DNA from: Bacteroidota bacterium
Lineage (GTDB): Bacteria > Bacteroidota > Bacteroidia > Bacteroidales > CG2-30-32-10
DNA length: 9,711 nt
Direction of reading: 5' to 3'
Assembly: GCA_013334735.1 (NCBI GenBank)
Contig: JAAXXA010000068.1
Coordinates: 1 to 9,711, forward strand
Part shown: piece after piece, positions 1 through 7,008 of the stretch
Position numbering within the stretch: position 1 is the stretch's first letter
How the letters are laid out: each line of letters begins with the position of its first letter
Made by a program: the position numbers and the translations under genes
Notes under the pieces: model-generated
The model's input: the letters and a program-made list of their open reading frames with translations, nothing else
Database searches by the model: none
Told to the model about the DNA's origin: nothing

Positions 1-2182
1 ATTCCACAACAGAATTTTTTCGACTATCAATATTTGCTGATTTATAAACAGTTTGACCGTTAATATTCAATATTCTTAAATTTATTTTATCTGAAATTGA
101 TTTTCCGAAACGGACAAAAAGTTTTTCATTTGCAGGATTCGGATATGTAAGAATATCATTATTTGTAATTAAGTTATCTGATTTTTTTATTGAAGTTGCA
201 ATTCCGCCTTTTTTAAATTCAACTAAACCGCCTTCTTTTGTACAAATCCATTTGTTTCCATAATTGTCAACCTTAATTTTGTTTATTATGTCTTCCGGCA
301 TTTCTGAATTATCAGAATTATAATTTATCCATGATCCGGTATGCCTGTTAAGTGAAGCAATTCCTTTACGGGAAGCAACCCATATTAACGAATCTCCTTC
401 GTAAGCTACATCATAAACTGTCATTGAAGGAAAATTTGTGGAAGAGGTATCAAATAAAGTCCAGTTATTATCCAGTCTATCATATTTTGCAAGACCTTTA
501 TCTGTAGCTATCCAATAAAAGCTGCTGTCGTCCTGAATAATTGCGTTATTTACATACGAAGGTATTTGTGAATTTGTTGGATTTAAAACAGTCCAAGGGT
601 AATTTGAATTTACAGCTACACCACTATTTGTCGCGATCCATATAGAATCGTTATTGTCAGATAATATTGATTTTACATAGTTAGAAGGTATTATAGGAGT
701 ATATCCTGTTGTAGCATTCCAGTTTACAAAAAATGAATTTACATATTTTAAAACTCCGTAATCGCTGGCTAACCATAAATCACCTGCATTATCAGAAGTT
801 ATATCAAGTACTGAATGTAAAAAAGGATAGGTTGAATTAATTGCAGGAAAATAGTTCCAGTTAGTTCCATCATATTTGCATAAAGGACCATCTGTAATAT
901 TATTGCTGCCAATCCATAAGTCATTATTTTGGGCATAAAGACTAAAAGGCGAAGTATATTTCAATCCCGAATTTTGCGGATTATAAATTGTCCAGTCCGA
1001 TTTATATTTTGCTAATCCGTTAAGGGTTGCAATCCATTTATTATTATTGTTGTCAAATTCAATATCGTTGATGCAATTAGAAGGGATAAGGTATTCGGAA
1101 GTTGTAATTTTATTAAAAGTAGTTTGATCAAAACGGAATAAACCATTATCGGTACCTATCCATATAATTTCAGGGTTTTCATATTCGATACTAATGCTGG
1201 TAATATTGTTGCTGCCAATGTTTGAATTGGAAGTATCATATACAGCCCAAGAATTATCATAAGTGTCAACTTTCAGCAATCCTCCGAATCTTGTACCAAC
1301 CCACCAATATTGATGTTGAGGAGTAACAGTATATTGAGTTGCCACACAGGTAACATGATTATCGGGAAGATGGGAGTTAGAGGTATTCATAACTGTCCAG
1401 TGATTTTGATCGTCAAGAGTATCCAAACCTATATGCTGGGCAAGTCCGTTTTCTGTTCCTATTAAAACAGCAGAATTATAATTGTCGAAGTATATACAAT
1501 TTATATCATCATCAGGAAGCCCTGAATTTCCTGTATAAATATGGCTATATGCACTGTCGGCTAATCTATACATGCTAACGCCGCCACTTGGAGCTGCGTT
1601 TCCAAATCCTCCACCGGTAAAGACTATGTCTTTGTTGGGCGTTAAAGCAATACATCTGGGAAATATGGTGTGTTGATAACCATCGAAAACAGACCAACTA
1701 TTAGTATTACTATTAAACCTTCCTATTCCGCCATAAACGTAAGAATTTTGGAAATCATCAAAATAAGTATTGCAAACTACAAATAAATCTGAGTTGCCTG
1801 ATGCAAAACTTGTAACTCTGTTCAATGGTATTTCAGGGACATTATCGTGATTAAAAATAAACCATTTATTACTGTCAGGAAGAAAATAGGAGAGACCTTT
1901 GTTAGTTGCAACCCATTTTCTATCAGAATATAATGAACCGGCAACAAAATTAACCTGATTTGAAGTTATTGAATTTTCACTTTTTTTAATAAAAACAGGA
2001 TTTAAAGTAGTTTTGTTAATAATAACCAAACCTCCGCCGGCAGTACCGATAAGCATATTAACTGTATCCTGAGATATAGAGTTTATTTTTTCTCCATTGC
2101 AGAAAACTTTCCAATCGGATGTTTGCGCTGTGGCTATTTTAACAGCAATAATCAATAATGTAAAAAATGTCGTTTTTTTCAT
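1..2182 (-). CDS. Secreted two-propeller (Reg_prop-type) protein with T9SS type A sorting domain, 3' end outside the window
   Basis: A single open frame starts at the ATG at 2182-2180 and runs off the left edge: 727 residues visible and no stop. Residues 1-19 form a signal peptide (MKK, hydrophobic core, ATA|Q cleavage). Fourteen blade-like units follow, each with a W/L-[IV]-[GA]-[TS] strand and often a following GL or GG. Their key positions are near residues 44, 90, 134, 186, 240, 294, 341, 383, 423, 470, 515, 557, 601 and 645, spaced 40-54 apart. This matches the two-component-regulator propeller repeat, and fourteen units fit two seven-bladed propellers. From residue 680 (YPNPANEKL, then an NINGQTVYKS strand) it matches the T9SS type A C-terminal sorting domain, so the protein is probably exported and anchored or released at the cell surface. 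Known relatives with this propeller pair are sensor domains of hybrid two-component systems, but no kinase is visible here. Ligand unknown. It is divergently oriented from the gene at 2488. Confidence 0.9.
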   Translation of the reverse strand, partial: MKKTTFFTLLIIAVKIATAQTSDWKVFCNGEKINSISQDTVNMLIGTAGGGLVIINKTTLNPVFIKKSENSITSNQVNFVAGSLYSDRKWVATNKGLSYFLPDSNKWFIFNHDNVPEIPLNRVTSFASGNSDLFVVCNTYFDDFQNSYVYGGIGRFNSNTNSWSVFDGYQHTIFPRCIALTPNKDIVFTGGGFGNAAPSGGVSMYRLADSAYSHIYTGNSGLPDDDINCIYFDNYNSAVLIGTENGLAQHIGLDTLDDQNHWTVMNTSNSHLPDNHVTCVATQYTVTPQHQYWWVGTRFGGLLKVDTYDNSWAVYDTSNSNIGSNNITSISIEYENPEIIWIGTDNGLFRFDQTTFNKITTSEYLIPSNCINDIEFDNNNNKWIATLNGLAKYKSDWTIYNPQNSGLKYTSPFSLYAQNNDLWIGSNNITDGPLCKYDGTNWNYFPAINSTYPFLHSVLDITSDNAGDLWLASDYGVLKYVNSFFVNWNATTGYTPIIPSNYVKSILSDNNDSIWIATNSGVAVNSNYPWTVLNPTNSQIPSYVNNAIIQDDSSFYWIATDKGLAKYDRLDNNWTLFDTSSTNFPSMTVYDVAYEGDSLIWVASRKGIASLNRHTGSWINYNSDNSEMPEDIINKIKVDNYGNKWICTKEGGLVEFKKGGIATSIKKSDNLITNNDILTYPNPANEKLFVRFGKSISDKINLRILNINGQTVYKSANIDSRKNSVVE

Positions 2183-2251
2183 AGCTTAAGGAGATTAGTT
2201 AATTTATAGATGATAATAATTGAGAAAAAGTTAGTTAACTTATTATTAATA

Positions 2252-2259
2252 CAAAAATA
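2252..2259 (-). promoter_or_regulatory. Candidate -7 element for the propeller protein gene
   Basis: On the minus strand this reads TATTTTTG, matching the Bacteroidota -7 consensus TAnnTTTG. It would place the transcript start about 65 nt upstream of the ATG at 2182. I find no TTTG at the expected 19-21 nt upstream, so only half of the promoter is supported. The DNA around it is AT-rich enough for a chance match. Confidence 0.4.
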
Positions 2260-2342
2260 ATGAAATTTTATCATAAAATAAAAATATTATTAGAAACAGA
2301 TTTGCGTTTTTCAAATTTTATGAAATAATAGATTTATGAGGT

Positions 2343-2412
2343 CGAAGTGCAGAGAATAGCCACTCTTTGGCACGTTCCTATCCTTCGAGACACTTCGCTT
2401 CTCAGGATGACG
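2343..2412. repeat. Palindromic intergenic repeat, GTCATCCTGAG type
   Basis: The well-defined arm is 2379-2412. On the minus strand it starts CGTCATCCTGAG and ends CTCGAAGGATA, 34 nt in all, with the 5-nt arms ATCCT (2380-2384) and AGGAT (2404-2408) complementary, extended by GAG/CTC. A further inverted pair, CGAAGTG at 2343-2349 and CACTTCG at 2391-2397, links it to the left flank, which may be a decayed second arm. From memory, this GTCATCCTGAG...GAAGGAT sequence is a frequent dispersed intergenic repeat in Bacteroidota; no search was run. It occupies the middle of the 305-nt divergent region 2183-2487. The rest of that region is AT-rich and holds only the two candidate promoters. Confidence 0.7.
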
Positions 2413-2415
2413 AAA

Positions 2416-2446
2416 TTTGAAAATCAATTAAGTTACATTATCTTTG
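2416..2446 (+). promoter_or_regulatory. Bacteroidota-type promoter for the DNA glycosylase gene
   Basis: TTTG at 2416-2419, exactly 19 nt of spacer, then TATCTTTG at 2439-2446. Both boxes match the Bacteroidota sigma-ABfr consensus (TTTG, N19-21, TAnnTTTG). The transcript would start near 2453, leaving a leader of about 35 nt before the ATG at 2488. The -33 box sits only 3 nt past the end of the palindromic repeat at 2379-2412, so insertion or loss of that repeat would change the DNA immediately upstream of the promoter. Confidence 0.65.
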
Positions 2447-2487
2447 TTGAGAATATATTATTGATAAAAAACATAAAATGTTGTTAA

Positions 2488-2940
2488 ATGAGGATATGGT
2501 CAATACATCCAAAATATTTAGACTCGAAAGGTCTTGTTGCACTTTGGCGCGAAACTCTTTTGGCAAAAAATGTTTTAGAAGGTAAAACAAAAGGATATAT
2601 AAATCATCCTCAACTTAACCGTTTTAAAAAAGCGGAAAGTTCTTTTGATGCAATTAATAAATATTTGAATACTGTTTTTGAAGAAGCTGTCAGCAGGCAT
2701 TTTAACTTTGATATTAATAAATTCACAAAAATAAACACACGATTAAACTTAACCGTAACTCAAGGACAAATAGATTATGAATTCAAGCATTTGCTCGCTA
2801 AACTTAAAAACAGGGACGTAAGATTATATATTAAATTGAAGGGAGTTAAAAAAATAAGTCCGAATCCAATGTTTAAAATTATTGAAGGTGGGATTGAAGA
2901 TTGGGAAAAGGTGATCCGCCACAGGCGGAGTGAAAAGTGA
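2488..2940 (+). CDS. Pyrimidine dimer DNA glycosylase / endonuclease V family protein
   Basis: A 150-residue protein that I recognise as the bacterial branch of the T4 endonuclease V (DenV, Pyr_excise) family. Family members excise UV-induced pyrimidine dimers and nick the abasic site. Recognition rests on the N-terminal block MRIWSIHPKYLDSKGL, then LWRE at 19-22, KTKGY and HPQL, and a C-terminal block with NPMFKIIEGG and DWE. R21-E22 align with R22-E23 of the T4 enzyme, E23 being catalytic there. The T4 nucleophile is the alpha-amine of Thr2; by spacing, Met1 here would take that position, and Met before Arg is normally retained (inference). The start is set by the family's usual N-terminus and the promoter at 2416-2446. 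The last ten codons (2911-2940) are repeat DNA: VIRHRRSEK and the stop come from a hairpin plus a GTGAAAA tandem array, so the native tail has probably been replaced. The function is likely unaffected because the conserved core ends before it. Confidence 0.85.
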   Translation: MRIWSIHPKYLDSKGLVALWRETLLAKNVLEGKTKGYINHPQLNRFKKAESSFDAINKYLNTVFEEAVSRHFNFDINKFTKINTRLNLTVTQGQIDYEFKHLLAKLKNRDVRLYIKLKGVKKISPNPMFKIIEGGIEDWEKVIRHRRSEK

Positions 2941-2953
2941 AAAGTGAAAAGTG
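2911..2953. repeat. Hairpin plus GTGAAAA tandem repeat overlapping the end of the glycosylase gene
   Basis: A perfect 6-bp stem, TCCGCC (2915-2920) and GGCGGA (2924-2929), with a 3-nt loop. It is followed directly by three copies of the 7-mer GTGAAAA and a partial fourth (2930-2953). The reading frame of the upstream gene passes through the hairpin and stops at the TGA (2938-2940) inside the second 7-mer. From memory, both TCCGCC...GGCGGA hairpins and GTGAAAA-type runs are common in intergenic DNA of Bacteroidota. It has no U-tract, so I do not call it a terminator. Confidence 0.75.
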
Positions 2954-3023
2954 GATAGGGAAACTAAATAATTGAACAAGATTGAATATTAAAAAGATAG
3001 AATTCAGAAATTTAAGAATAACA

Positions 3024-3050
3024 ACGGGCAGAGCTTCGAGGTATTAAACT
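3024..3050. repeat. Possible repeat remnant upstream of the TonB receptor gene
   Basis: A GC-richer block (ACGGGCAGAGCTTCGAGG) stands out in an otherwise AT-rich 125-nt leader between the glycosylase and receptor genes. It resembles dispersed intergenic sequences I associate with Bacteroidota genomes, but there is no second copy or clear inverted pair in this window. The rest of the leader shows no TTTG/TAnnTTTG promoter. The receptor may therefore be read through from the upstream gene or use a promoter I cannot recognise. Confidence 0.25.
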
Positions 3051-3065
3051 TAAAAAAACAATAAA

Positions 3066-5513
3066 ATGAAAAAAAATATTATTTTACTTCTCTCAGTTTT
3101 TTTTATTTCAAATATTTCTTTGTGTCAAAATACAGGAGTTGTAAAAGGAAATGTTAAAGATAAGGAAACTCAGGAAGCTTTAATCGGCGCAAGTGTTATT
3201 GTGGATGGTACAATAATGGGAAGCACTACAGATAAAGATGGAAATTTTAAAATTGAAAATATACCGGTAGGTAGTTATAATATTAAAACATCATACATCG
3301 GATATAAACAAAGTATTCAATATAATATTATTGTAACCTCAGGAAATTATCGTTTTGTAAACTTTGAAATTGAATCACAGGAGCAAACATTAAAAGCTGT
3401 AAATATTTCTATAGATAAAAACAAAACAGCTGTAATTGCAGATTTAATTACACCTCTTTCGGTTCAGAGTTTAACAACTACTGAAATTCAAAGTAATCCG
3501 GGTGGGAATTTTGACATTTCAAAAGTAGTGCAGGCTTTACCGGGAGTAGCAAGCGCTACCAGCGGTTCAACTGGACCAAGAAACGACATTATAATAAGAG
3601 GCGGAGCGCCTAACGAGAATGTTTATTATCTGGATGGAATTGAAATTCCACAAATAAATCATTTTGCAACTCAAGGTAGCTCGGGAGGAGCGGCCGGGAT
3701 TCTTAACGTGTCATTTATTGAAGATGTAAAGTTATCGTCATCTGCTTTTGATGCCAGATATGATAATGCTCTTTCATCGGTTTTTCAAATTAAGCAACGA
3801 CAAGGAAATCAGGATAAATTTAGCGGAAATTTCAGGTTAAGCGGGACAGAAACGGCAATTACCTGTGAAGGTCCTTTAACAAAAAAAACAAATTTTTTAG
3901 CATCTGTCCGACGTTCTTATTTGCAGGTTTTATTTAAGTTGCTTGATCTTCCTATAAGACCTAATTACTGGGATTTTCAATACAAAGTTACACACAAGAT
4001 AAACAGCAAAACAACATTAACTATTATAGGGGTTGGGGCTATTGATGAATTTTCTTTTGCTTCTACAAAAAAATCAACTCCCGACAATGAATATATATTA
4101 CGGTCAACACCTTTTATAAATCAATGGAATTATACAAATGGGTTTGCTTTGAAACGATTAATTAATAAGGGTTATATGAATTTTTCGGCAAGCAGGAATA
4201 TGTTTAATAACCAGATTGATAAATTTGAAGACCGAAAAAATTATGATGAAAATTTTCGGCAGCTAAAATTTAATTCGCAGGAAATTGAAAACAGATTCAG
4301 GTTTGATTATCATAAATTTTTAAATCATTGGAAATACTCCATAGGCGCATCGGCTCAATATGTGAAATTTAATGCAGATGTATTTAATAAAATAACTAAC
4401 GATGTAACGGATTCCGTAGGAAATATTATTTTGCCGGGAATAAAAATTAAGTACTATACCGCTTTTGATTTTTTTAAATTTGGTTTATTCGGTCAGGTAT
4501 CCAAACATTTTTATAATGAAAAGTTAGGTGTTTCATTTGGTGTTAGAAGCGATATGAATTCATTTACCGATAATGGATTCAATCCAATAAATACCTTATC
4601 ACCGCGTGTTTCATTATCATATCAGTTAACAAATAAGTTCCAGATAAGCTCTTCTGTCGGCTCTTATTTTAAATTACCTGTTTACACTTCTTTAGGATAT
4701 AGAGACAGCAGCAACACTTTGAAAAACAAAAATGTAAAATATATAAAATCGATTCATTATGTAGCGGGATTTCAATATTTGTTTTCTGATGATTTACGGT
4801 TCACCCTCGAAGGATTTTATAAAGATTATCGAAACTACCCCGTCAGCGATTTAAGCGGAATTTCCATAGCCAACCTTGGTTCAGATTTTGCGCCTGTTGG
4901 CAACGAAAAAATAAATTCAATTGGAAAAGGCAGAGCTTATGGGTTTGAATTATATTCACAAAAAAAGCTGACAAAAAAAGTTTTTGCAGTAGTTTCCTAT
5001 ACTTTTGTAAGAAGCGAATTTGCAGGGAAAAATAACAAACTTATTCCATCTTCATGGGATAACAAACATCTACTTTCAATGCTTTTCGGATACAAGTTTA
5101 ATCGAAATTGGGAAATGGGATTAAAATACCGGTTTGCCGGCGGTTCGCCTTATACTCCTTACGATTTGGCAGCTTCACAATTAAATTATGTCAGTCTTGG
5201 GACAGGTATTCCGGATTATTCTCAATTAAATAACATACGTTTGAAACCCTTTAACCAGCTTGATTTAAGGATTGATAAAAAAGTAAATTTTAAAAATAAA
5301 ACTTTAGAACTTTTTATTGATATTCAAAATGTTTTATTAGCAAAAAATCAAACTGCTCCAACTTATAACTTTAAACGAAATGCTGATAATACCGCATTTG
5401 AAACAACTGATAATAAGCCATTAAAAAGCGATGGTTCTAATGGAATACCTGTTGTAAATATTTCGGAATTTTTATTTTTCACTCCTACAATAGGGATTAT
5501 ATTTGAGTTTTGA
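3066..5513 (+). CDS. TonB-dependent outer-membrane receptor with carboxypeptidase-regulatory-like N-terminal domain
   Basis: 815 residues. Residues 1-20 form a signal peptide (MKK, hydrophobic core, cleavage before Q21). Residues 25-113 are a carboxypeptidase-regulatory-like beta-sandwich, with GNVKDKETQEALIGASV, the STTDKDGNFKIENIPVGSY block and SYIGYK. Residues 130-245 are the plug, with VVQALPGV, NDIIIRGG and VYYLDGIEIP. The rest, to residue 815, is the beta-barrel, ending in IGIIFEF with a terminal aromatic as expected for BAM-dependent insertion. The protein would bind an extracellular ligand and import it using TonB/ExbBD energy. No SusD partner lies next to it, so it is not a typical glycan-utilisation SusC; the substrate cannot be told from sequence. 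The leader before the ATG at 3066 is A-rich (AAAAAAACAATAAA), as usual in this phylum. It converges on the permease cluster, with 244 nt of repeat-rich DNA between. Confidence 0.92.
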   Translation: MKKNIILLLSVFFISNISLCQNTGVVKGNVKDKETQEALIGASVIVDGTIMGSTTDKDGNFKIENIPVGSYNIKTSYIGYKQSIQYNIIVTSGNYRFVNFEIESQEQTLKAVNISIDKNKTAVIADLITPLSVQSLTTTEIQSNPGGNFDISKVVQALPGVASATSGSTGPRNDIIIRGGAPNENVYYLDGIEIPQINHFATQGSSGGAAGILNVSFIEDVKLSSSAFDARYDNALSSVFQIKQRQGNQDKFSGNFRLSGTETAITCEGPLTKKTNFLASVRRSYLQVLFKLLDLPIRPNYWDFQYKVTHKINSKTTLTIIGVGAIDEFSFASTKKSTPDNEYILRSTPFINQWNYTNGFALKRLINKGYMNFSASRNMFNNQIDKFEDRKNYDENFRQLKFNSQEIENRFRFDYHKFLNHWKYSIGASAQYVKFNADVFNKITNDVTDSVGNIILPGIKIKYYTAFDFFKFGLFGQVSKHFYNEKLGVSFGVRSDMNSFTDNGFNPINTLSPRVSLSYQLTNKFQISSSVGSYFKLPVYTSLGYRDSSNTLKNKNVKYIKSIHYVAGFQYLFSDDLRFTLEGFYKDYRNYPVSDLSGISIANLGSDFAPVGNEKINSIGKGRAYGFELYSQKKLTKKVFAVVSYTFVRSEFAGKNNKLIPSSWDNKHLLSMLFGYKFNRNWEMGLKYRFAGGSPYTPYDLAASQLNYVSLGTGIPDYSQLNNIRLKPFNQLDLRIDKKVNFKNKTLELFIDIQNVLLAKNQTAPTYNFKRNADNTAFETTDNKPLKSDGSNGIPVVNISEFLFFTPTIGIIFEF

Positions 5514-5525
5514 TTGATATATAAT

Positions 5526-5552
5526 AGATTTCTCTCTAATGTCGAAATGACA
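5526..5552. repeat. Single-arm palindromic repeat, GTCATTTCGA type
   Basis: On the minus strand it starts TGTCATTTCGAC and ends GAGAAATCT. The arms ATTTC (5528-5532 on plus) and GAAAT (5544-5548) are complementary around an 11-nt spacer. It lies 12 nt after the receptor stop. Its skeleton (GTC, 5-nt arm, spacer, complementary arm, CT) is that of the repeats at 2379-2412 and 8268-8340, with a different arm pair. It looks like one half of a longer element. There is no T-run, so it is not a supported terminator. Confidence 0.55.
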
Positions 5553-5623
5553 AAATGTAATAGTGAAAATATATTGATAATCCCTGACATGTAGCATCAA
5601 CATCAAGCTAATTTTTGAATATT

Positions 5624-5707
5624 TTGGCTAAAGCCTAAATCAGTGTTGCATTATTTACCCAAGACCTGAGCTTCGGCTCCGCTCAGCTACCAAAGGTCGT
5701 GGCAATT
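5624..5707. repeat. Composite inverted repeat in the convergent intergenic region
   Basis: The block begins with the short palindrome-like GGCTAAAGCC (5626-5635) and contains a nested inverted repeat. The outer pair is GACCT (5663-5667) with AGGTC (5694-5698); the inner pair is CTGAGC (5666-5671) with GCTCAG (5681-5686). The outer and inner arms overlap by two bases, so the two stems would compete rather than stack. It is much richer in GC than its surroundings. GGCTAAAGCC-containing intergenic repeats are, from memory, common in Bacteroidota. No T-run follows on either strand, so any terminator role for the two converging transcripts would be factor-dependent or structural only. Confidence 0.55.
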
Positions 5708-5733
5708 AATTTTGTGACAGCCTGTTCAATAGC

Positions 5734-5750
5734 CATCATACATCATACAT
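5734..5750. repeat. Short CATCATA tandem repeat
   Basis: Two exact copies of the 7-mer CATCATA followed by CAT, 7 nt before the stop codon of the permease gene on the opposite strand. It has the same unit length as the GTGAAAA array at 2930-2953 and, like it, lies right at the 3' end of a gene. Confidence 0.5.
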
Positions 5751-5757
5751 AAATATA

Positions 5758-6999
5758 TTACCTGCTTACACTTCTTGTATCAAGGGCATCTCTTAATCCA
5801 TTTCCAACAAGCATAAATGCAAGCACAATAAGCATTATGGCGATACCGGGTAAAATTGCAAGGTGCGGTGAGTTAAGGATAATATATGCATAATGCTCTT
5901 TTATAATTGTTCCCCACGATGGCATTGGAGGCTGAACGCCTATTCCCAGAAAACTTAAACCTGCTTCAATCAATATTGCAGAAGCAAAATTTGCAGCAGA
6001 AATTACTATTACGGGACTCATTACATTTGGCAGTATATGTTTGAAAATAATTCTGAAATTTCCAAACCCCAGAGCCTTTCCTGCTTCCACAAATTCTTTT
6101 TCCCTGATGCTCATAAATTGTCCCCTAACTACACGGGCTACATCAACCCACATAGTTAGCCCCACTGCTACAAACACTTGCCAGAAGCCTTTTCCCAAAG
6201 CAAATGTAATTGCAATTACCAGAAGTAGGGTAGGAATGGACCATACAACATTTATAAACCACACTATCAGATTGTCAACCCAACCTTTGAAAAAGCCTGC
6301 CAGCGCGCCAAGCAGGATGCCTATTACAAGTGAAATTATAACCGAAATAAAACCAACCGACAGTGAAACCCTTGCTCCTATAATAAGTTGGCTCAACATA
6401 TCTCTGCCGTAGCGGTCGGTTCCAAGTAAAAAAGTTTTTTTTACAATATTTTCTTTTTCAACAGTATTTTTTAATTCCGATAGGGGGATATTATTTTTTA
6501 TTCCTGAAATATCAGTAAAATAAAGGATGCCATTTTTATTTACAATTTGATTTTCTTCTGCCTGAAGAGGATAAACAACAGAAGCTAGATTAAATTTCCT
6601 TATCGTACCATCGTTAGGTTCATCGCCTGTACAGTCTTCAGTAACTAAATATGAATCTTCAAAGCGCCATGAATATATTGGGATAAATGTATAATCTCCT
6701 TTTTTTCCGTTTATCATTTTCCTGAAAACCCCCGTGTTATCGCTTAGCTGACCTTTTCTTATTTTAAGCATGGTTACGGAAAATCCCATTTTTTTTGCGG
6801 CAAGTTCAAGGTGTTGGTCGTTTGAATATGGAGTGGAATCGGGGGTTATAAGATATCCCAAAATTGCTGTAATAGTAGCAATAATTATTAATACAAGTGA
6901 TCCCATTGCAAACGCATCTTTTTTGAAACGCTTCCACGCTAATGATGACAATGATCCCAAGCTTTCGTAATCCTTTTTTTTGTGGTAAAATATTTTCAT
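5758..6999 (-). CDS. ABC transporter permease, OppC/DppC type, with an enlarged extracytoplasmic loop
   Basis: 413 residues. The N-terminus (18-30, LAWKRFKKDAFAM) and first membrane helix (33-52) match the OppC N-terminal domain. The canonical block GTDRYGRDMLSQLIIGAR lies at 193-210. Further membrane helices follow, and the ATPase-coupling EAA loop is at 305-325 (EAGKALGFG, then FKHILPN), then EAGLSFLGIGVQPP and SWG at 345-363. This is the family that forms, with OppB, the inner-membrane channel for di- or oligopeptides or related solutes. Between helix 1 and the GTDRYGRD block there are about 140 residues, clearly more than the few tens usual in OppC; they should be extracytoplasmic. No OppB, ATPase or binding protein lies in the window. 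It is last in the cluster, 9 nt after the GWxTD gene, with GGAGAAG in that gene's final codons as a distant ribosome-binding candidate. The start at 6999 fits the family's N-terminus. Confidence 0.88.
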   Translation of the reverse strand: MKIFYHKKKDYESLGSLSSLAWKRFKKDAFAMGSLVLIIIATITAILGYLITPDSTPYSNDQHLELAAKKMGFSVTMLKIRKGQLSDNTGVFRKMINGKKGDYTFIPIYSWRFEDSYLVTEDCTGDEPNDGTIRKFNLASVVYPLQAEENQIVNKNGILYFTDISGIKNNIPLSELKNTVEKENIVKKTFLLGTDRYGRDMLSQLIIGARVSLSVGFISVIISLVIGILLGALAGFFKGWVDNLIVWFINVVWSIPTLLLVIAITFALGKGFWQVFVAVGLTMWVDVARVVRGQFMSIREKEFVEAGKALGFGNFRIIFKHILPNVMSPVIVISAANFASAILIEAGLSFLGIGVQPPMPSWGTIIKEHYAYIILNSPHLAILPGIAIMLIVLAFMLVGNGLRDALDTRSVSR

Positions 7000-7008
7000 T
7001 ATAACAAA

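Noticed and set aside
2930..2953. CRISPR-like or other array
   Set aside because: The units are 7 bp in direct tandem with no spacers, and there are no cas genes.
3066..3128. Lipoprotein signal on the TonB receptor (Cys20)
   Set aside because: The residue before Cys is Leu (ISLC), which does not fit a lipobox, and the protein is a barrel with an ordinary signal peptide.
5363..5590. 75-codon minus-strand frame across the receptor 3' end and intergenic region
   Set aside because: Most of it lies antisense to the receptor barrel. Its N-terminal part is a translation of the repeat at 5526-5552, and it has no family resemblance.
5663..5698. Rho-independent terminator between the convergent genes
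   Set aside because: The stem is convincing but no T-run follows on either strand, and the nested arms overlap. It is better called a repeat.
6041..6412. 123-codon plus-strand frame
   Set aside because: It is antisense to the best-conserved part of the permease (EAA loop, GTDRYGRD block), and its composition fits a shadow frame.
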